A DNA stretch of 40,808 nucleotides from an uncultured Lachnospiraceae bacterium (GCA_910588535.1 CAJUOO010000025.1:1-40808); one strand, 5' to 3'; positions 26,451-35,730 are shown, counted from the stretch's first letter. The notes: a model not told the origin generated them from the letters alone. Made by a program: numbers and translations.

Positions 26451-27056
26451 GTAGTCCGTGCCGCTAATCTCGTTTATTTTTTTCAAAATATTCTCGTATG
26501 TAAAGCCTTTTCTCATAAAATATGCACAAATTTTCTGTCTTTCCTGCCATGAAAGCACAGAAAAATCAATATTTTTCTTGCGGATCAGGGCTTCTAAGGC
26601 AGCTTCCTCCTCATCTCCCTGATCCTCTATCACCTGCTCTACAATCTCTCTTTCTATCCCCTTCTCAGAAAGCTTTCTGCAAAGCATCCTTCTTCCCACG
26701 CTATTCCCCTTTTGTTCCACATAAAGCCTCGCATAACGCAGATCATCAATATAATGATGTTCCTTTCCATACTGAATTGCGCTCTCGATCGCGTCCTCAG
26801 GATAGAATCCTTGTCTTAACTTCGCTCGCAGTTGATACTCCGTATAATCTCTATTCTTTAATAGACCCATAAGCCTCTCTTTTGCCCTCTTCTTCAAAAC
26901 TGTGCCGATCTCCCCATACAGTTCCTCTGAGAGTTCCTCCCCTTCTAAGAGCTTATAGCGATAGATCTCGCTGTTATACAAGGCAAAGCATCTTCCATCC
27001 TGCATAATAACTTTCTTCTTTTTTGCATGAATTGGCTCTATCTTCTCAATCGTCAT
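26442..27056 (-). CDS. recX: regulatory protein RecX
   Basis: A 204-residue modulator that binds RecA filaments and limits their growth. Tandem three-helix repeats with the family signature RDYTEYQLRAKL, then YIDDLRYARLYVEQK and GRRMLCRKLSEKGIEREIVEQVI. Its ATG overlaps the recA stop in ATGA, so it is translationally coupled to recA and shares its SOS control. Confidence 0.93.
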   Translation of the reverse strand: MTIEKIEPIHAKKKKVIMQDGRCFALYNSEIYRYKLLEGEELSEELYGEIGTVLKKRAKERLMGLLKNRDYTEYQLRAKLRQGFYPEDAIESAIQYGKEHHYIDDLRYARLYVEQKGNSVGRRMLCRKLSEKGIEREIVEQVIEDQGDEEEAALEALIRKKNIDFSVLSWQERQKICAYFMRKGFTYENILKKINEISGTDYLT

Positions 27057-28180
27057 TCCGCGCTCGGCTTTTCTGCCCCAGCAGCCTCCTCAGGCTTTTC
27101 TGCCGATTTCTTTGGTCTTCCTGCTTTAGAAGCCGACTCCTTCGCCTCCTTTCCCTCTTCCTGCGAAACCTCCGCACCATCTGCCTCATTGATACCATAA
27201 TGTTCTCTAACCTTATGCTCAATCTCTGCACAAATCTCTGGATTATCCCTTAAATACTGCTTGGCATTCTCACGTCCTTGTCCAATCTTTGCATCATTGT
27301 AGGCATACCACGCTCCGCTCTTAATAATAATATTATTCTGCGCTGCGAGATCAAGAATATCTCCCGCCGTGGAAATCCCCTGCCCAAACATAATATCAAA
27401 CTCTGCTTCCTTAAATGGAGGCGCAATCTTATTCTTGACTACCTTTACGCGAGTGCGGTTTCCGATCACCTCACCACTCTGCTTTAAAGATTCTGTCCTT
27501 CTGACATCTAAGCGAATGGAAGAATAAAACTTCAAAGCCCTACCACCAGTTGTCGTCTCAGGATTGCCAAACATAACTCCCACCTTCTCACGAAGCTGGT
27601 TAATAAATACCACAATACAATTAAATTTACTTACCACAGCCGTCAGTTTGCGCAACGCCTGTGACATTAAGCGTGCCTGAAGACCCACATGAGAATCTCC
27701 CATATCACCGTCGATCTCTGCCTTTGGAACCAGAGCAGCCACGGAGTCCACAATAATAATATCCACTGCACCAGAGCGCACCATCGTCTCTGTGATCTCA
27801 AGCGCCTGCTCTCCATTATCCGGCTGGGATATGTACAGATTATCAATATCTACTCCTATATTCTTCGCATAAACCGGATCGAGCGCATGCTCTGCATCAA
27901 TAAATCCCGCAATGCCACCCCTCTTCTGCACCTCCGCTGTCATGTGCAGTGCCACTGTCGTCTTACCACTTGACTCTGGACCGTATATCTCAATAATTCT
28001 ACCTCTGGGAATACCGCCAAGTCCCAACGCAATATCAAGACTTAATGAACCTGTGGGAATTGTCTCAATATTCATATTTGCAGCAGAATCACCAAGCTTC
28101 ATCACAGAGCCCTTGCCAAACTGCTTCTCAATATTCGCCAACGCCGCATCTAACGCTTTTAATTTCTCTTCACTCGCCAT
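27053..28180 (-). CDS. recA: recombinase RecA
   Basis: A 375-residue strand-exchange protein and SOS co-protease. The ATG at 28180 with GAAGGAG upstream is chosen over a longer frame that would run through the promoter. Walker A GPESSGKTT (67-75), the MAW-like IDAEHALDP, Walker B IIIVDSVAAL, L1 DSHVGLQARLMSQALRKL, L2 INQLREKVGVMFGNPETTTGG. The C-terminal tail is long and rich in Ala, Glu and Lys, likely disordered, as in many clostridia. Confidence 0.98.
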   Translation of the reverse strand: MASEEKLKALDAALANIEKQFGKGSVMKLGDSAANMNIETIPTGSLSLDIALGLGGIPRGRIIEIYGPESSGKTTVALHMTAEVQKRGGIAGFIDAEHALDPVYAKNIGVDIDNLYISQPDNGEQALEITETMVRSGAVDIIIVDSVAALVPKAEIDGDMGDSHVGLQARLMSQALRKLTAVVSKFNCIVVFINQLREKVGVMFGNPETTTGGRALKFYSSIRLDVRRTESLKQSGEVIGNRTRVKVVKNKIAPPFKEAEFDIMFGQGISTAGDILDLAAQNNIIIKSGAWYAYNDAKIGQGRENAKQYLRDNPEICAEIEHKVREHYGINEADGAEVSQEEGKEAKESASKAGRPKKSAEKPEEAAGAEKPSAE

Positions 28181-28198
28181 ACCAATCTCCTTCTCATG

Positions 28199-28255
28199 CG
28201 AATACATGTTCGTGTCTATATATTCTATTTTAGTACATATGTTCGTATTTGTCAA
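28199..28255 (-). promoter_or_regulatory. recA promoter with two LexA (SOS) boxes
   Basis: -35 TTGACA (28250-28255), 17-base spacer, -10 TAAAAT (28227-28232). Box 1, CGAACATATGTACT (28232-28245), fills the spacer. Box 2, CGAACATGTATTCG (28199-28212), lies between the -10 box and the ribosome site. Both fit the Gram-positive consensus CGAAC-N4-GTTCG with one or two deviations. Confidence 0.85.
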
Positions 28256-28635
28256 TCACTTTTTCAAATAATTCTCATCTCCTCTCGGAACAACAACTCA
28301 TGGAAATTCGGAATGATACATTCCTGCTGGAATACACACAGATAAGACATCTGTCAGGACTTCTGCTATGTTAAAAGAATAACACAGAACAAAAAGATTT
28401 GCAAGAAAAAGATTGTCTTCCGTTCATAAAGGTAACTGTCAGGTAATTGATATCAAAACAGTTAGTTTCGCAGATTGAGAATGTGGGATAATTATAATAT
28501 AATAAATTAAGGGAGGACAACACCACAAAGTATATGAATATTGATTATTGAAGATATTGTTGCGATATCAAGTGATTACTGAGAAATCTGGGATTATTCC
28601 CTTTGGTTAAAAACTTAAAATGTATATAATAACAA
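28256..28635. other. gene-free stretch
   Basis: About 380 bp upstream of recA and beyond the end of the DUF3887-like gene. No reading frame with a ribosome site, no clear repeat and no RNA gene was recognised. A GGGAGG at about 28511 precedes only a very short frame. Confidence 0.5.
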
Positions 28636-28676
28636 TATAAAACTGCCACCAGATATAAAGCTGGTGGCAGAAAAAA
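28636..28676 (-). terminator. rho-independent terminator of the DUF3887-like gene
   Basis: CTGCCACCAG (28643-28652) and CTGGTGGCAG (28661-28670) pair perfectly over 10 bp. On the minus strand the stem is followed by TTTTATATTG, on the plus strand by AAAAAA. It lies about 140 bp after the lipoprotein stop. Confidence 0.8.
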
Positions 28677-28817
28677 CCTTATTTTTTAATCGTCTACTTG
28701 GCGGGGAGCTGTTCAAGTACTCCCCCTTATGGTACTTTGTTTGACAGCATTATTGATAAGTTCATTTCTATACTTCCTTATCTCTGTAAAACTAACTCTC
28801 CGCGTGCTCTTTCAAGC

Positions 28818-29261
28818 CTATTTCATCCACAAACCAACTATCTCCATATTGGTATTAAATGAGATAGTGTATGTTACATTTTGGTTTTCAAACACTGCCA
28901 CTATCACTACCACTGCCATATCTGTCCCCTCGGAATCTTTTTGTCCAATTACAGCCACACTTTTATATTCTTTAAAGGCACCTGTCAGCTCATTCATCGC
29001 CTCAACATTTGTAGTAAGAGCTTCCTCCGTCAGACCCTCCTTCACCGTCTCGTTCATCATCGCCATCACCTCGCCGTATTCTCCTGCAATTAAATAATCG
29101 ATTGCTGTCTGCGCTGTAGATTTCACTGTCTCTTTGTCAAAAGCATCTGAAAGCTTTGTCGAACTACAACCGGCAAGTACAAAAACAATAATCAGACACA
29201 ACGGCAACAAAATCCATTCCTTTTTAAAATTTTTATTTCTTTCTTTCATTTTTTTCTCCAT
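28818..29261 (-). CDS. small DUF3887-like lipoprotein
   Basis: 147 residues. The ATG at 29261 follows AAAAGGAG. A charged N-terminus and a hydrophobic stretch end in VLAGC (lipidated Cys near residue 32). The mature domain (ETVKSTAQTAIDYLIAGEYGEVMAMM ... VTYTISFNTNMEIVGLWMK) has the DUF3887 pattern, an NTF2-like fold thought to bind a ligand outside the cell. Role unknown. It has its own terminator. Confidence 0.82.
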   Translation of the reverse strand: MEKKMKERNKNFKKEWILLPLCLIIVFVLAGCSSTKLSDAFDKETVKSTAQTAIDYLIAGEYGEVMAMMNETVKEGLTEEALTTNVEAMNELTGAFKEYKSVAVIGQKDSEGTDMAVVVIVAVFENQNVTYTISFNTNMEIVGLWMK

Positions 29262-29460
29262 TTCTATCTCCTTTTAATATATTATTATCAAACCACTTTG
29301 CTTCTACATAGACATTCACGTATATAAATTTATCTCTTTATTTTATCAATCCTCCTTTAAACTTGCCGTGCCCAAAAAATCAGGGGATTTGATCCTTGTA
29401 ACAATCACCATATAACTTCAAACAATCACTTGGCTCGTCAATCGCGAGAATAGATAAATC

Positions 29461-29612
29461 ATAACTTCTTGTAAATGAGTGTTCTTATATCTTTTTGGAA
29501 AAGGTTCGTATAGCCAATCCGTCGTTTTCCTCCGTCACCCCGCTTTCGCTAAGCGGGAGCGGGGTGACGGAGGACCACAGGCAGTGCGCCGGGCGGACCT
29601 TTCCCCAAAATA
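29461..29612 (+). repeat. MITE-like repeat, copy D, short form with 16-bp hairpin
   Basis: The left end (AACTTCTTGTAAATGAG, TTTTTGGAAAAGGTTCGTATAG) and right end (GGACCACAGGCAG, GGGCGGACCTTTCCCCAAAA) frame a perfect inverted repeat: 29529-29544 with 29558-29573 (CCTCCGTCACCCCGCT), loop 13. It looks like an internally collapsed copy. It lies between the YhfC-like and DUF3887-like genes and could end transcription of the former. Nothing else was seen in 29262-29622. Confidence 0.7.
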
Positions 29613-29622
29613 GAAACCCATA

Positions 29623-30345
29623 TTAATTTATCTTAGTTCTATCTACCTTTCTACAATACAGATACATTCCCGCTGCCAAGGTAATGATCCCCACCGCAGT
29701 ACAGTACAATTCAATTCCTACGCTGCCTACATGGTACACAGCCGACAGAACCACCACCGCAGCATCCATTATGGTGTGAAGTACTATCGCAGCAATCAAA
29801 TAGCGAAATTCTTTTCCCACGCGTATACCATACATAACTATCAGTGATGCTCCTATATGAAATCCCATGGTCATCAGACGCTCATACCCAGCAAAAAATG
29901 CCATTAATGGAGTGGCAGGAAGAAGGGCGCCCTGACCGACAATAATCATAATAAGAGCCGCTGCTAAATTAAGCCCGACCAGCACCATAGCCTCTATTCC
30001 TCCATGTCCCAAGCCAAATGCCAGCCCATGTCCCAAATCTGTTCTTCCTTTTAAAAAGAATCGTATGGCGATCCATCTTGCTCCCTCCTCCATCACTCCC
30101 GCTGTCAGCCCCAGAAACAATCCATATTTCCACGGCTGTATAGAAAGAATGTTAAACCATGCATATTGAGGAAGGACCAGCGTAAGTATTGGAATCCTAA
30201 TTACAAATTGACTGATAGTAAATGCTAACACACCAAAGAGAAATGCTTTCCCTGTTCCCTTTTTCCGAATCATCAAGAAAATCAATCCAATTATAGGAAG
30301 GAAAAAACATACCACCACTCCAAATATTAAACTTACCACCAACAT
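29623..30345 (-). CDS. YhfC-family intramembrane glutamic protease
   Basis: 240 residues, about seven membrane segments. The motifs VMEEGARW, FGLGHGGIEA and VLHTIMDAA place the Glu-Glu, His and His residues of the YhfC/CPBP type intramembrane glutamic protease superfamily in successive helices. AAAGGAG stands before the ATG. It follows the kinase gene by 67 bp with its own likely promoter. Substrate unknown; a role in maturing a secreted peptide for the neighbouring kinase is only a guess. Confidence 0.85.
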   Translation of the reverse strand: MLVVSLIFGVVVCFFLPIIGLIFLMIRKKGTGKAFLFGVLAFTISQFVIRIPILTLVLPQYAWFNILSIQPWKYGLFLGLTAGVMEEGARWIAIRFFLKGRTDLGHGLAFGLGHGGIEAMVLVGLNLAAALIMIIVGQGALLPATPLMAFFAGYERLMTMGFHIGASLIVMYGIRVGKEFRYLIAAIVLHTIMDAAVVVLSAVYHVGSVGIELYCTAVGIITLAAGMYLYCRKVDRTKIN

Positions 30346-30368
30346 ATATTGTCTCCTTTCCGTTTTTT

Positions 30369-30397
30369 TATATATCCATCATAATTTTTTCACACAA
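30369..30397 (-). promoter_or_regulatory. candidate promoter of the YhfC-like gene
   Basis: Minus strand TTGTGT (30392-30397), 17-base spacer, TATATA (30369-30374), about 24 bp before the start codon. A small hairpin AAAGCA-TAT-TGCTTT plus T-run (about 30394-30412) just upstream may weakly terminate the kinase operon. Confidence 0.5.
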
Positions 30398-30412
30398 AAA
30401 AAGCAATATGCT

Positions 30413-31729
30413 TTACCTAAGGTACTGCATATCGCTCTTAAAAGACAGACATAGCATAATCTTTGTGTAGAATATACCATCCTTCCAATTAAATTGTACA
30501 TCTCCTCCATACTGCTCTGCGGTTCTTATTATATTTTGTATACCCAAACCTTCATGTCCGGGCTTATGGGAGCGAAATCCCTCACCAAGCTTCTCCGGCT
30601 CCTTATCACAGCTATTTTCCATATATATAGACAAAAATTGATGAATCTTATTTACACGAAGCCTCATATATCCATCGTTACATTCCTCGGCGGAAGCGAC
30701 GGCATTATCTAAAAGATTTCCAAATAAAGCAGTAATATCAATCTCTCTCATAAAGCTTAGATCAATCTCCCCTATCCGAACATCCTCACGGATTCCAGCC
30801 CGCCTCATCTGCTGCACCTTATCATTCAATATAATATTTAATAGCTTTTCTGAAGTATAATATGTCTGCTGAAAACTGTTGAGAAGCTGTTGGATATTGG
30901 AGGCATAATGTTCTGCGTCCACCGCCTCCTCTCTGCGATATAACTCCTCCATGGCATGTATATGATTTCGAATATCATGGATCAGCTTTCTGGATTCCTC
31001 GTATTTTTCCTCTTCCTCCTCATAGTACTCATGCTTTAACTGCGCTTGCTGGCGATATAGATTTCTCTCATTTTCCAGTTGGTAATTCTCGCTCATAATA
31101 TCAACAAGCACACAAAAATAGATATTTAATCCAATTAAAAAAATAACATTCAGCACAAACAGTACCACCGACTCCCTCACCATATAAACTTGCATAAGAT
31201 ATAGAGTACAATACATATTAAATATAGAGTACAAAGGAACCAGAATCGACAGCACCACCTGTCTTCTCCTAATATGCCGCCCGATCTTTTTTCCTGCTGC
31301 CATTGTCACCAGCATCACCACCATAAATTCCACGATCCGCACGACAACAAGCCTTAAAATATAATCGAGCTCCAAAGAATTAAGATACAAAATCCCTGTT
31401 ACCCACAACATCTGGAAGACAAGCACGACTACGACATCTGTCAGAAAAACTGCCACAGCCAATATTACATATGGAATAAGAAAAATGGCTGAAACCTTAT
31501 AAACCTTCCAAGCCACGACGGGAAACAGCAACATAAAAAGCAAATTAATCCAAGTATTCCCCAAAATAGAACATGCCACATTGATAATAATAAAACCACT
31601 GATAACAAATAAAGAAGCACCTGAAAATCTGCTGGCAGGGGCCGCAATCCGATATGCACCATAAAACATGCTTCCGAGCAAAAAAATGCTGCCTGCACAG
31701 GGAAGAAACAGATAAATAATCAGATCCAT
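30413..31729 (-). CDS. AgrC-like sensor histidine kinase (GHKL)
   Basis: 438 residues. Six or seven membrane helices in about residues 1-215, a coiled coil (about 220-250), the phospho-acceptor box LIHDIRNHIHAMEEL, and a GHKL ATPase domain with N box FGNLLDNAVASAEE and G box GLGIQNI. This is the AgrC/VirS architecture that senses peptide pheromones at the membrane. The ATG overlaps the end of the regulator gene by 10 bp. No AgrB or AgrD homologue lies in the window, so its signal is unknown. Confidence 0.92.
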   Translation of the reverse strand: MDLIIYLFLPCAGSIFLLGSMFYGAYRIAAPASRFSGASLFVISGFIIINVACSILGNTWINLLFMLLFPVVAWKVYKVSAIFLIPYVILAVAVFLTDVVVVLVFQMLWVTGILYLNSLELDYILRLVVVRIVEFMVVMLVTMAAGKKIGRHIRRRQVVLSILVPLYSIFNMYCTLYLMQVYMVRESVVLFVLNVIFLIGLNIYFCVLVDIMSENYQLENERNLYRQQAQLKHEYYEEEEEKYEESRKLIHDIRNHIHAMEELYRREEAVDAEHYASNIQQLLNSFQQTYYTSEKLLNIILNDKVQQMRRAGIREDVRIGEIDLSFMREIDITALFGNLLDNAVASAEECNDGYMRLRVNKIHQFLSIYMENSCDKEPEKLGEGFRSHKPGHEGLGIQNIIRTAEQYGGDVQFNWKDGIFYTKIMLCLSFKSDMQYLR

Positions 31730-32433
31730 GTCACCTTTCCTCCCTCCGCAAGATATTCATTTAACTCTCTGCGAAATTGCGCCGATCTTTTCTGAGACAA
31801 TGGCAGAATCGTTCCATCTGTCAATGTGATCTCATAACCATGGATCCTCTGCACTGCATATAGATTGACCACAAAGCTCTTGTGAGGCATGGCAAAGCCA
31901 TACTGCCCAAACTCTTGTGCAACCTGAGTAATCCTCTGTTTTAAATGCCACAGCCTATCCACCGTATACATAGATACCTGCCTATCCTGATATTCAAAAT
32001 ATAGAATATCCGCTGGAACAATATGCACCCTTCCTTCCTTTGTCATAAGCTCCAGCCTCGGACCAGAATTGGATAGCCCATACAAACACGCCTCATCAAG
32101 CTGAGCAAAAAGCTCCTCCTTCTTGACGGGCTTAAGCAGATAGGCAAACGCGTGCACGGCAAATGCAAATATGGTATAATCACTATAATTTGTGATATAT
32201 ATCAGCTTAACTTCCTTATCCACCGCCCGGATTCGCCGTGCCGTCTCAATCCCATCAAGCCCACCCATATCAATATCTAACAACAATATATCATATACTT
32301 TTCCCGCTGCCAAAAGAGCCTCCCCACTCAGGTAGCCGTCTACCTGAAGTGGAACCCTCTCATAGTGCTTAAGCAGATCAAGTGTCCTGCCAAGCACCCT
32401 CTCATCATCGTCACAGACTGCAATTCTCAACAT
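31720..32433 (-). CDS. AgrA-like LytTR response regulator
   Basis: 237 residues. Receiver domain (1-120) with acidic pocket DDDE, phospho-acceptor Asp in DILLLDIDMGGLDG, and Lys in LLKPVKKEEL. LytTR DNA-binding domain (about 135-235) with YFEYQDRQVSMYTVD and HKSFVVNLYAVQRI. It follows the cinA stop by 18 bp with only a weak ribosome site, so translation probably depends on cinA. The coupling of this system to a housekeeping operon is unusual. Confidence 0.92.
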   Translation of the reverse strand: MLRIAVCDDDERVLGRTLDLLKHYERVPLQVDGYLSGEALLAAGKVYDILLLDIDMGGLDGIETARRIRAVDKEVKLIYITNYSDYTIFAFAVHAFAYLLKPVKKEELFAQLDEACLYGLSNSGPRLELMTKEGRVHIVPADILYFEYQDRQVSMYTVDRLWHLKQRITQVAQEFGQYGFAMPHKSFVVNLYAVQRIHGYEITLTDGTILPLSQKRSAQFRRELNEYLAEGGKVTWI

Positions 32434-32451
32434 TTGCCTAAACCCTATTGC

Positions 32452-33708
32452 CTACTTATTGTCCTCATAATGCTCCAATATGCTGCGCCTTAAGAGATCC
32501 AGTGCCCGAACCACCGAATATTCCCTGATCTTTGCACGATTTCCCTTAAATAAATACTTCTCTACCATAAGTCTATCCTTAATATAGCATCCTATGTACA
32601 CCGTGCCCACCGGCTTCTCTTCACTGCCGCCATCTGGACCCGCGATTCCGGTGATCGCCACGCAGACATCGGAATCCGTGGCAAACACGCCTCCCTTAGC
32701 CATCTCCTTCACCGTCTCCTCGCTGACCGCACCATATTTTTTCAAGGTTGCCTTATTGACATCAAGAAGCTTTCTCTTTGCCTTATCAGAATAAGTGATA
32801 AACCCTTGCTTAAATACCTCCGACACTCCCGGCACATTTACCAATCTTCCCGCCAGCAGTCCTCCTGTGCAGGACTCAGCAGTCGTGAGCGACAGATCAT
32901 GTTTGCCCAAAAGCTTCACCACCGCCTCCTCAAGCGTCTCATCCTCCTTCACAGAATAAATGTAATTTCCAAATCGCTCCCGAAGCTCTTTCACCACAGG
33001 CTTGATCAGCTTCTTTGCCTCCTCCTCATTCTTGACCTTTGCCGTCACGCGCAGATGCACCTCTCCCGTCTTCGCATAAGTCGCAATGGTCGGATTTATC
33101 TGCTTCTGTATCAGATCATCAATCTCATCAGCGACCTGACTCTCACCGATTCCAGCTAACTTCACCATCTTAGAGCATATAATCTCCGGCTGAAGCCGAT
33201 TTAAGTACCCTGCAATATCATTTTTAAACATAGGAATCAATTCATTCGGCGGGCCCGGAAGCAGTATCACAGACTTTCCATCCTTCTCTATTATAATGCC
33301 GGGCGCTGTGCCATTGTGGTTATCTATCACTATAGCTCCCTCTGGCACCATCGCCTGCTTCCAGTTATTATCAGGAATCACCTTCCACTGACTCTTTTCA
33401 AAATAAGCCTCTATCATCGCTCTTGTGTGTGCGTCCTCCACAAGCGAAAGCCCACATACCTTTGCCGCAGTCTCCTTAGTCAGATCATCTGGCGTCGGTC
33501 CAAGTCCTCCACATAAAATTACCACATCACTTCGATCCAAGGCATAGCCAAGTGTCCTGCTCAAGCGCTCCTCGTTATCTCCCACCACGCTCTGATAATA
33601 GCACGAAAGCCCAAGCGCCGCGCACTGTTCTGCCAAAAAAGCTGCGTTGGTATTCACAATATTCCCCAAAAGCAGCTCTGTCCCCACACAAACAATCTCC
33701 ACTACCAT
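32452..33708 (-). CDS. cinA: CinA family protein
   Basis: 418 residues. N-terminal MoCF-like domain (about 1-170) with GTELLLGNIVNTNAAFLA, GGLGPTPDDLTKE and LPGPPNELIPMF; C-terminal CinA domain (about 255-415) with TAESCTGGLLAGRLVNVPGVS and GIAGPDGGSEEKPVGTVY. The family acts as nicotinamide mononucleotide deamidase and/or ADP-ribose pyrophosphatase, and in streptococci is induced with competence. The start ATG shares a base with the pgsA stop (TAATG). Confidence 0.95.
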   Translation of the reverse strand: MVVEIVCVGTELLLGNIVNTNAAFLAEQCAALGLSCYYQSVVGDNEERLSRTLGYALDRSDVVILCGGLGPTPDDLTKETAAKVCGLSLVEDAHTRAMIEAYFEKSQWKVIPDNNWKQAMVPEGAIVIDNHNGTAPGIIIEKDGKSVILLPGPPNELIPMFKNDIAGYLNRLQPEIICSKMVKLAGIGESQVADEIDDLIQKQINPTIATYAKTGEVHLRVTAKVKNEEEAKKLIKPVVKELRERFGNYIYSVKEDETLEEAVVKLLGKHDLSLTTAESCTGGLLAGRLVNVPGVSEVFKQGFITYSDKAKRKLLDVNKATLKKYGAVSEETVKEMAKGGVFATDSDVCVAITGIAGPDGGSEEKPVGTVYIGCYIKDRLMVEKYLFKGNRAKIREYSVVRALDLLRRSILEHYEDNK

Positions 33709-34256
33709 TATTTCTGGCTCCCTTCCTTCAGTACATCCTTGTTCTTCTGTAAATAATCAATCAGTGATATAACCGTAAGCAAAAGTGCAATATATATCAC
33801 TGCCTGCTCTATCCATACCATCCCGGCAAACGGCAAATCCGCAATTAACAGAATAATCATTATCATCTGAAATACTGTCTTAAGCTTCCCCCAATATCCC
33901 GCGGCAATCACAAGTCCATTATCTGCCGCGATCAGACGAAATCCACTGATAATAAATTCCCTGCTAATAATAATTATCACGATCCATGATGGCAGTACGC
34001 CAAGCTCCACAAAACAAATAAGTGCAGAGCACACCAAAAGTTTATCTGCCAGAGGGTCCATAAATTTCCCAAAATTAGTCACTAAATTATACTTTCTTGC
34101 AATCTTTCCATCTAAAAGATCGGTAAGGCTGGCAGCAACAAAAATCAACAGCGCAATCCATTTTGACATCTCTCCAAGATAATCCGTCATCATAAAAAAT
34201 ACAAAAAATGGTATTAATAATACCCGCACAATCGTAAGTTTATTCGGCAAATTCAT
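33708..34256 (-). CDS. pgsA: CDP-diacylglycerol-glycerol-3-phosphate phosphatidyltransferase
   Basis: 182-residue membrane enzyme making phosphatidylglycerophosphate. The CDP-alcohol phosphotransferase motif is complete: DLLDGKIARK, then FGKFMDPLADK. About five membrane helices. N-terminal NLPNKLTIVRVLLIPFF is typical. Overlaps rimO by 17 bp. Confidence 0.96.
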   Translation of the reverse strand: MNLPNKLTIVRVLLIPFFVFFMMTDYLGEMSKWIALLIFVAASLTDLLDGKIARKYNLVTNFGKFMDPLADKLLVCSALICFVELGVLPSWIVIIIISREFIISGFRLIAADNGLVIAAGYWGKLKTVFQMIMIILLIADLPFAGMVWIEQAVIYIALLLTVISLIDYLQKNKDVLKEGSQK

Positions 34257-35577
34257 GCTCTATCTCTCCTATCAAATCATATTCTAAGGCACCTGTTATC
34301 CTAACCTTGACAAAATCACCAGAAAGAAGCTCTCTGTGCGCATTTACAAATACATAGCCATCCACTCCGGGAGCATCCATATAGGTTCTTCCCATATAAA
34401 CATCCTCATCGGCAAGCTTTCCCTCTATGAAAACCTCCAGTGTGCGCCCAACCATATCCTGTGCTCTCTCAAAAGCGATCTCCTGCTGAAGCTCCATAAG
34501 CTCATTCCGCCATGTCTCCTTCTGCTCTTCAGAAATCTGCCCCTCCATCAGCGCCGCCTTGGTATCTTCCTCCGGCGAGTAGGCAAAGACACCAAGTCTG
34601 TCAAATTCCATCGCATCAACAAAATCCATAACTTCCTTGTGCTCCTCCTCCGTCTCTCCCGGAAAGCCGGCGATTAACGTGGTGCGAAGAACAATATCGG
34701 GAATTTCCCTGCGCAGATATTCTATTGTAGAACATAACTGCTCTTTACTCGTCCTTCTTCCCATGCGCCGCAAGATAGAGTCGCTGGCATGTTGAATGGG
34801 AATATCAAGATAATGGCAGATTTTTTTCTCTGTCTTTATTGTCTGAACAAGCTCCTCTGTGATCTCCTCAGGATAACAATAAAGAAGGCGAATCCATCGA
34901 ATTTCCTCTATCTTGCAAAGCTCCTTAAGGAGTGCGGGAAGTTTTTTCTCCTTATACAGATCATATCCATAGAGAGTAGTTTCCTGCGCAACTACTATCA
35001 ATTCCTTCACACCTTTATCAGCAAGCTCCTGTGCCTGCGCCAAAAGTTTCTCCATCGGCACACTGCGATAAGGCCCGCGAATCTTTGGGATAATACAATA
35101 ACTGCAATTTTTATTACACCCCTCCGCAATCTTTAGATATCCATACCAGCCGCCCGTGGTCAGCACCCTCTTTGTCCCTACCTCCGGCAGACGCTTCAAA
35201 TCACAAAATCCTTCTGCTAATTCTCCGCCAAGTGCACGGTGTATCACATCCACTATCTTGTCATAAGCCGCCGTGCCAACTATGCCATCCACCTCTGGTA
35301 TCTCCTTCTTGATCTCCTCTCTGTAGCGCTGTGACAGACAGCCTGTCACAATCAAAGCCTTGCACACACCAGTTTTTTTAAGCTCCGCCATCTGAAGAAT
35401 GGTATTGATGCTCTCCTCCTTCGCATCCCCGATAAAACAGCAGGAGTTTACAATCACTATCTCCGCTTCTGCCTCATCATCTGTAAACGTATAACCGCTC
35501 TCCCCAAGAAGTCCCAGCATCACCTCACTGTCAACCAGATTCTTATCACAACCCAAGGATACAAACAGTATCTTCAT
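34240..35577 (-). CDS. rimO: ribosomal protein S12 methylthiotransferase
   Basis: 445 residues; radical SAM enzyme adding a methylthio group to an Asp of ribosomal protein S12. ATG at 35577 after AAAGGAG; a longer frame from 35619 has no site. UPF0004 domain (VSLGCDKNLVDSEVMLG, NSCCFIGDAKEES, CLSQRY), radical SAM cluster CNKNCSYC, and a C-terminal TRAM domain (about 375-445). It heads the operon rimO-pgsA-cinA-LytTR-kinase. Confidence 0.96.
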   Translation of the reverse strand: MKILFVSLGCDKNLVDSEVMLGLLGESGYTFTDDEAEAEIVIVNSCCFIGDAKEESINTILQMAELKKTGVCKALIVTGCLSQRYREEIKKEIPEVDGIVGTAAYDKIVDVIHRALGGELAEGFCDLKRLPEVGTKRVLTTGGWYGYLKIAEGCNKNCSYCIIPKIRGPYRSVPMEKLLAQAQELADKGVKELIVVAQETTLYGYDLYKEKKLPALLKELCKIEEIRWIRLLYCYPEEITEELVQTIKTEKKICHYLDIPIQHASDSILRRMGRRTSKEQLCSTIEYLRREIPDIVLRTTLIAGFPGETEEEHKEVMDFVDAMEFDRLGVFAYSPEEDTKAALMEGQISEEQKETWRNELMELQQEIAFERAQDMVGRTLEVFIEGKLADEDVYMGRTYMDAPGVDGYVFVNAHRELLSGDFVKVRITGALEYDLIGEIEHEFAE

Positions 35578-35673
35578 ATGGTATTCTCCTTTTTCCTTTT
35601 CTCCTAAAGCATGTTCCAAAGCTCTCCGTCAAATACACGTCACCATTTGCTTATAAACACACTCTAATTCCTG

Positions 35674-35730
35674 TCTGCCCACTTTGGCAGGCATACAAAT
35701 CAGGATATAAAAAATTTTTTCACACTAAAT
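35674..35730 (+). repeat. two-hairpin repeat (R2), copy 3, degenerate
   Basis: TCTGCCCACTTTGGCAGGCATACAAATCAGGATA and then AAAAAATTTTTTCACACTA align with copies 1 and 2, but the second hairpin has decayed. Farther right TTGAAAAAT pairs with ATTTTTCAA (about 35739-35770). Confidence 0.55.
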
